NCBI RefSeq assembly: GCF_051622035.1
Contig: NC_135365.1
Location: 8,474,001 to 8,538,000 of the forward strand
Direction of reading: 5' to 3'
Length of the DNA stretch: 64,000 nucleotides
Source: Arctopsyche grandis
Lineage: Eukaryota > Arthropoda > Insecta > Trichoptera > Hydropsychidae
Positions within the stretch are counted from its first letter, which is position 1, and each line of letters begins with the position of its first letter. Shown here piece after piece: positions 61,020 through 64,000 of the stretch. The notes under the pieces were generated by a model. It saw only the letters and a list, made by a program, of their open reading frames with translations. It was not told the DNA's origin and did no database searches. The translations under genes were made by a program, and so were the position numbers.

Positions 61020-62162
61020 TCATTTTTTATATACATAAATAGATAATTGCCGAATGATTACGAAATTTATTATACCCTGATTTTCATACGAAATGTTCGA
61101 AAAATATAAATTGTACCAGTTGTTGACACTTTCATTTTGAAATAAAATGGTATGGGGTCGAAAGGAATGAAATGTAGTTTAATGCACGACTATTTAATAT
61201 GACGGTCAGGAAGGAAGTCAGATGGTAGACTGTCAAACTAAACCATGTCATACAGAGCCCCTACAGCAGAGCATCGCAACCCACAAACGCGATCTCGCTC
61301 GCAGGCGTTAGATCTATATGCTATAGTGTAACGCGGGTACACACGTTGAGATGCTCTGCCCTACAGTACTCTTCCCCTAGTGGTAACGATACATAAAAAA
61401 TAACGCTATAATTTACAAATTAGAAGAAAAATTATATTAATATGTGGTTACCAAGTTATGCTCGAGGTGGCATCAGATTCGAAAGCCATGATGTCTTGAG
61501 GGGTAGTCTGAGCTGGGGCAGTGAATCAGTGATTGTCGGGAGTATGCTGCTTGATTGCTTGGTCCCTCGGCAAGGGTCTGTGACGATCTTGATTTAATGC
61601 ACGAATATTTAATATGACGGCCGAAAAGGAAGTCAAGTAGTAGCCACCAGTATGGTCGAATCAGTGCCAACTCAGGATGGCGACCCAACTGCTATTAATA
61701 TTCGTTAATTAAATTAAGTAGGAATTCAAAGTGTCAACCACTACAGTGTACACTCGGGCAAAAATATTTTAATAATAAAGAAATTCAAAATATATATTAA
61801 TCGCCTAATTAAAAAGTATTTTAAATACCATTTTTGTACTATTTTTTTTTATGCACATTTTTATATTCATGATCTGTAGAAAATCTCAATTTTTAAATAC
61901 ATACGATGATTAGCGAATGATTATGAAATTCAGTATTATTTATTACACCCCATTCTCATACGAGATGTGTTTCAAAAATATAAATTGTACCAGTTGTTGA
62001 CACCAACATTTCGAACTAAAATGGTTAAAAAAATTATACCACAATCAATATTCAATTGTATTAAGTAGGAATTTTAAGTGTCAACCACTAGTACACTCGG
62101 ACATAAATATTTTAATAATAATAAATATTCAATCAAATACATTCAAAATATTTATTAATCAC
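61020..62162. repeat. Duplicated sequence downstream of HTATSF1, split by a GC-richer insertion
   Basis: AAATATAAATTGTACCAGTT, GTTGACAC, TAAGTAGGAATT and the TACACTCGG...AATATTTTAATAATA block occur twice: 61020-61150 plus 61700-61825, and 61940-62162. About 540 bp (61150-61690) interrupt the first copy. That insert has its own direct repeat (TTTAATGCACGA.TATTTAAT at 61180 and 61593) and an inverted pair (CTACAGCAGAGCATC at about 61261 against GATGCTCTGCCCTACAG at 61352). Confidence 0.65.
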
Positions 62163-63893
62163 TTAATTTATAAATACATCATCATTTGATTTATCACTTT
62201 TTTTACAATCATCTTCTGGTTCGTCATCATCGTCCAGTTCGTCTTTCTTGAGATCTTCATGTTCATCATCGTCCAGTTCGTCTTTCTCGAGATCTTCACG
62301 TTCATCATCGTTCAGTTTGTCTTTCTCGAGATCTTCATGTTCATCTTCGTCCAATTCGTCTTTCTCGAGATCTTCATGTTCATCATCGTCCAGTTCGTCT
62401 TTCTCGAGATACTCATGTTCATTGTCTAAGAATTTATCATCATTCAATTCTTCACTCTTTTTTTCGCCGACATCCTCCGTCTTATCTTTCTTCCCATCTT
62501 CATCTTCGTCCCCTAAGAACTTATTCCACCCGTCCAACCTTTTATTTAGATCAGCGTCCGTCTCCTGCATTTTATACTTGGTCTTTCCGTCCCAGATTTG
62601 AGCAGACAGTTGCCGTTTGCCGAACCATCTACCGTTGATCAATTGCACGACAGCTTCAGCCTCTTCAGGCTCCTTCATAACGACCTGAGCCACACCCTCA
62701 GGGTGCCGGTCGTACAACATAACCTTCTTAACTTCTCCACACTTGGAACACTCCTCCCTCATATCCTGCTGATACTCCAAGATCAGATGGACTTCGTTGT
62801 CAAACAAAGCCGGCTCGAATAGATTCTTGATTATAACAATTCGCTCATGCTTAGAGCGTTCTCCGCGCATCTTCTCCGGCCTCCAATCGAACAACCTCTC
62901 CTGCATCTTCTTCAACTTTTCCTTGTCCTTCCTGCGTTTCTTCTTAGGCTTCAACGCCGGATTAAAATCACCCTTCATTTGAAACTGAGCCCTTTGGACT
63001 TTCATCTTATGATCCCGGACCACGTATCCATCTAATATATTCAAAGCCAAGTCAACAGACTCTACTCTTATATATGTACATAATGCATCACCTTTAAGCT
63101 GTTGAGAATTGGGCTTAGTATATAACTTTATCTTCATCCTTTGAGTGCTCGGGTCTTTCATTACCAATCCACATTTTTGCATTATATCAACAAACTCCTC
63201 TTCGGTTATGTCTAAAGGTAAGTTGGATACATAGACTTTAGTGTTTTGATCTTCGGCCAAATCAAACCATTTCGGGTCTTCTGGCTTCCTTTTAAGTGCC
63301 GCCTTTTCCTCAACAACCTCTTTCTTTTCAACCTTAGTGTCAGAGGTATTATCTACGAATCCGTATGACATCTGATACTGCGCTAAGAAGTCGTCGTCTA
63401 CTTTGGGAAACCACGCATTTTTTTCCTCGTCCCAAATATATACAGAGCCATCCTTATCAGTGTAAGTATGTTTATCACCGTCATGGCCATATTTTACGGC
63501 ATCATCGGATTTGGTATATTCAGTCCGTACTACCCATTGATTGCTAGTATTGCACCATACATATTCCTGCTTATTAGACGGGTCTGTATAGATGGCTATG
63601 TTATCTTCGTAATGTATATGTTCGGTATAATTATCAGTACTGGGATTTACGTTAACTGGTTCTGGAGTGTCGGCTATTGATTCAGTATCTAAATTAGATT
63701 CTAAAACGATGGGCTTTGGAGGGTCAGGTTTTGGTTTGGGTTTTAAATCATCACTGGTTGGAATTTCCTTTAAATTTTGCGGTGGCTCAACTTTTGAGGT
63801 TATGTTTGGTTTGACCTCACTTTGGGTGAGTTTTTCCGATGTTTCTTCGGAAAGTTTGATCTTAAATCCTATCTTGAACTTCTTTTCCGTCAT
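62163..63893 (-). CDS. HTATSF1: HTATSF1 (TAT-SF1) homologue, U2 snRNP-associated factor
   Basis: Single-exon gene, 576 residues, ATG at 63893. In animals this nuclear protein binds SF3B1 in the U2 snRNP and links transcription elongation with splicing (barricade in Drosophila). Domain order: charged N-terminus; two related aromatic motifs (YVWCNTSNQW, 111-120, and YIWDEEKNAWFPK, 152-164, the latter before AQYQMSYGF as in the vertebrate protein); RRM1 about 218-303 (KVYVSNLPLDITEEEF); basic KKKRRKDKEK linker and FDWRPEK (335-341); RRM2 of UHM type about 351-437 (RIVIIKNLFEP) with the ligand-binding R-W-F at 422-424 (GRWFGKR). The tail (about 490-565) is acidic with five 13-residue DEHEDLEKDELDD repeats, paralleling the acidic C-terminus of human HTATSF1. 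No intron is needed to cover the whole family length. Confidence 0.92.
   Translation of the reverse strand: MTEKKFKIGFKIKLSEETSEKLTQSEVKPNITSKVEPPQNLKEIPTSDDLKPKPKPDPPKPIVLESNLDTESIADTPEPVNVNPSTDNYTEHIHYEDNIAIYTDPSNKQEYVWCNTSNQWVVRTEYTKSDDAVKYGHDGDKHTYTDKDGSVYIWDEEKNAWFPKVDDDFLAQYQMSYGFVDNTSDTKVEKKEVVEEKAALKRKPEDPKWFDLAEDQNTKVYVSNLPLDITEEEFVDIMQKCGLVMKDPSTQRMKIKLYTKPNSQQLKGDALCTYIRVESVDLALNILDGYVVRDHKMKVQRAQFQMKGDFNPALKPKKKRRKDKEKLKKMQERLFDWRPEKMRGERSKHERIVIIKNLFEPALFDNEVHLILEYQQDMREECSKCGEVKKVMLYDRHPEGVAQVVMKEPEEAEAVVQLINGRWFGKRQLSAQIWDGKTKYKMQETDADLNKRLDGWNKFLGDEDEDGKKDKTEDVGEKKSEELNDDKFLDNEHEYLEKDELDDDEHEDLEKDELDEDEHEDLEKDKLNDDEREDLEKDELDDDEHEDLKKDELDDDDEPEDDCKKSDKSNDDVFIN
62217..62415 (-). 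repeat. 39-bp coding minisatellite in HTATSF1
   Basis: Five tandem 39-bp units encode DEHEDLEKDELDD with small changes. It is a likely length-variable tract. Confidence 0.8.
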
Positions 63894-63956
63894 TTCAATG
63901 CGGAATTGTGGTCATAAAGCGAAAGTCAAGACATGATAACCACCCGAAACGAAACG

Positions 63957-63998
63957 TCAAAACTTACTTTCGACCATAACGTTCAATTGTTCGACCAT
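63957..63998 (-). promoter_or_regulatory. Possible uORF upstream of HTATSF1
   Basis: CCATGG opens a 13-codon frame (MVEQLNVMVESKF-stop) ending 63 bp before the main start. AAAGTAAGTT inside it also resembles a splice donor, so this could alternatively be a first exon. The window ends here. Confidence 0.3.
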
Positions 63999-64000
63999 GG

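Noticed and set aside
62248-62601. Ser-rich 117-codon plus-strand frame
   Set aside because: Antisense shadow of the acidic repeat of HTATSF1.

Overview
This is a transposon-dense stretch of an insect nuclear genome. ZAD-type C2H2 zinc-finger genes are an arthropod speciality, introns are short GT-AG introns, and the DNA is AT-rich with abundant hAT, piggyBac, Tc1, Helitron-like, SINE and LINE remnants. Helitron-like ends (TCTAATATATAA... to ...CTAGT) recall moth genomes, so a lepidopteran is a reasonable guess, but the species cannot be fixed from the sequence.

Layout. 0-20 kb holds no gene I can defend. It is a mosaic of LINE pieces, tRNA-derived SINEs, palindromic MITEs, solo LTRs (3.6 and 17.3 kb) and nested hAT elements, with two GC-rich islands near 10.3-10.6 and 12.7-12.9 kb that might be promoters or exons of an unseen gene. 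20-39 kb and 48-52 kb carry a minus-strand family of four two-exon ZAD zinc-finger genes: 11 fingers at 22.4-23.8 kb, a broken 6-finger copy at 32.1-33.1 kb, 13 fingers at 37.6-39.1 kb and 23 fingers at 49.7-52.0 kb. The first two sit in a roughly 5-6 kb segmental duplication (about 20.4-25.6 and 30.0-35.9 kb). The last two share a different, older flank. Between and around them lie a hAT interrupted by a pair of piggyBac elements (26.2-29.0 kb), a hAT with perfect target-site duplications at 41.7-44.5 kb inside a long inverted repeat, a 640-bp solo LTR at 40.8 kb, and a Tc1-like element with an intron (46.1-47.7 kb). A 1-kb element with about 110-bp inverted ends (52.2-53.2 kb) and a hAT MITE split by a 1-kb solo LTR (53.8-55.3 kb) follow.

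The right end is gene territory. A three-exon plus-strand gene at 55.7-58.7 kb encodes a 693-residue protein whose last 26 residues match the sororin domain. It is best read as the insect sororin/Dalmatian cohesin protector, with an FGF motif and a p21-like PCNA-binding (PIP-box) motif. A single-exon minus-strand gene at 62.2-63.9 kb encodes the splicing and elongation factor HTATSF1 (TAT-SF1; barricade in flies).

The most informative signals are: (1) a hairpin at the 3' end of the SINE/LINE tails whose 9-10 bp stem changes sequence but keeps pairing while the 20-nt loop is conserved; (2) the expanding ZAD zinc-finger family with a common upstream 35-bp block and a hAT inserted at the stop codon; (3) repeated re-use of the same 8-bp or TTAA target by independent transposons; (4) three unrelated-looking solo LTRs all flanked by ATAT; and (5) the PIP-box in the sororin homologue. 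All homology calls are by eye from protein and DNA motifs.
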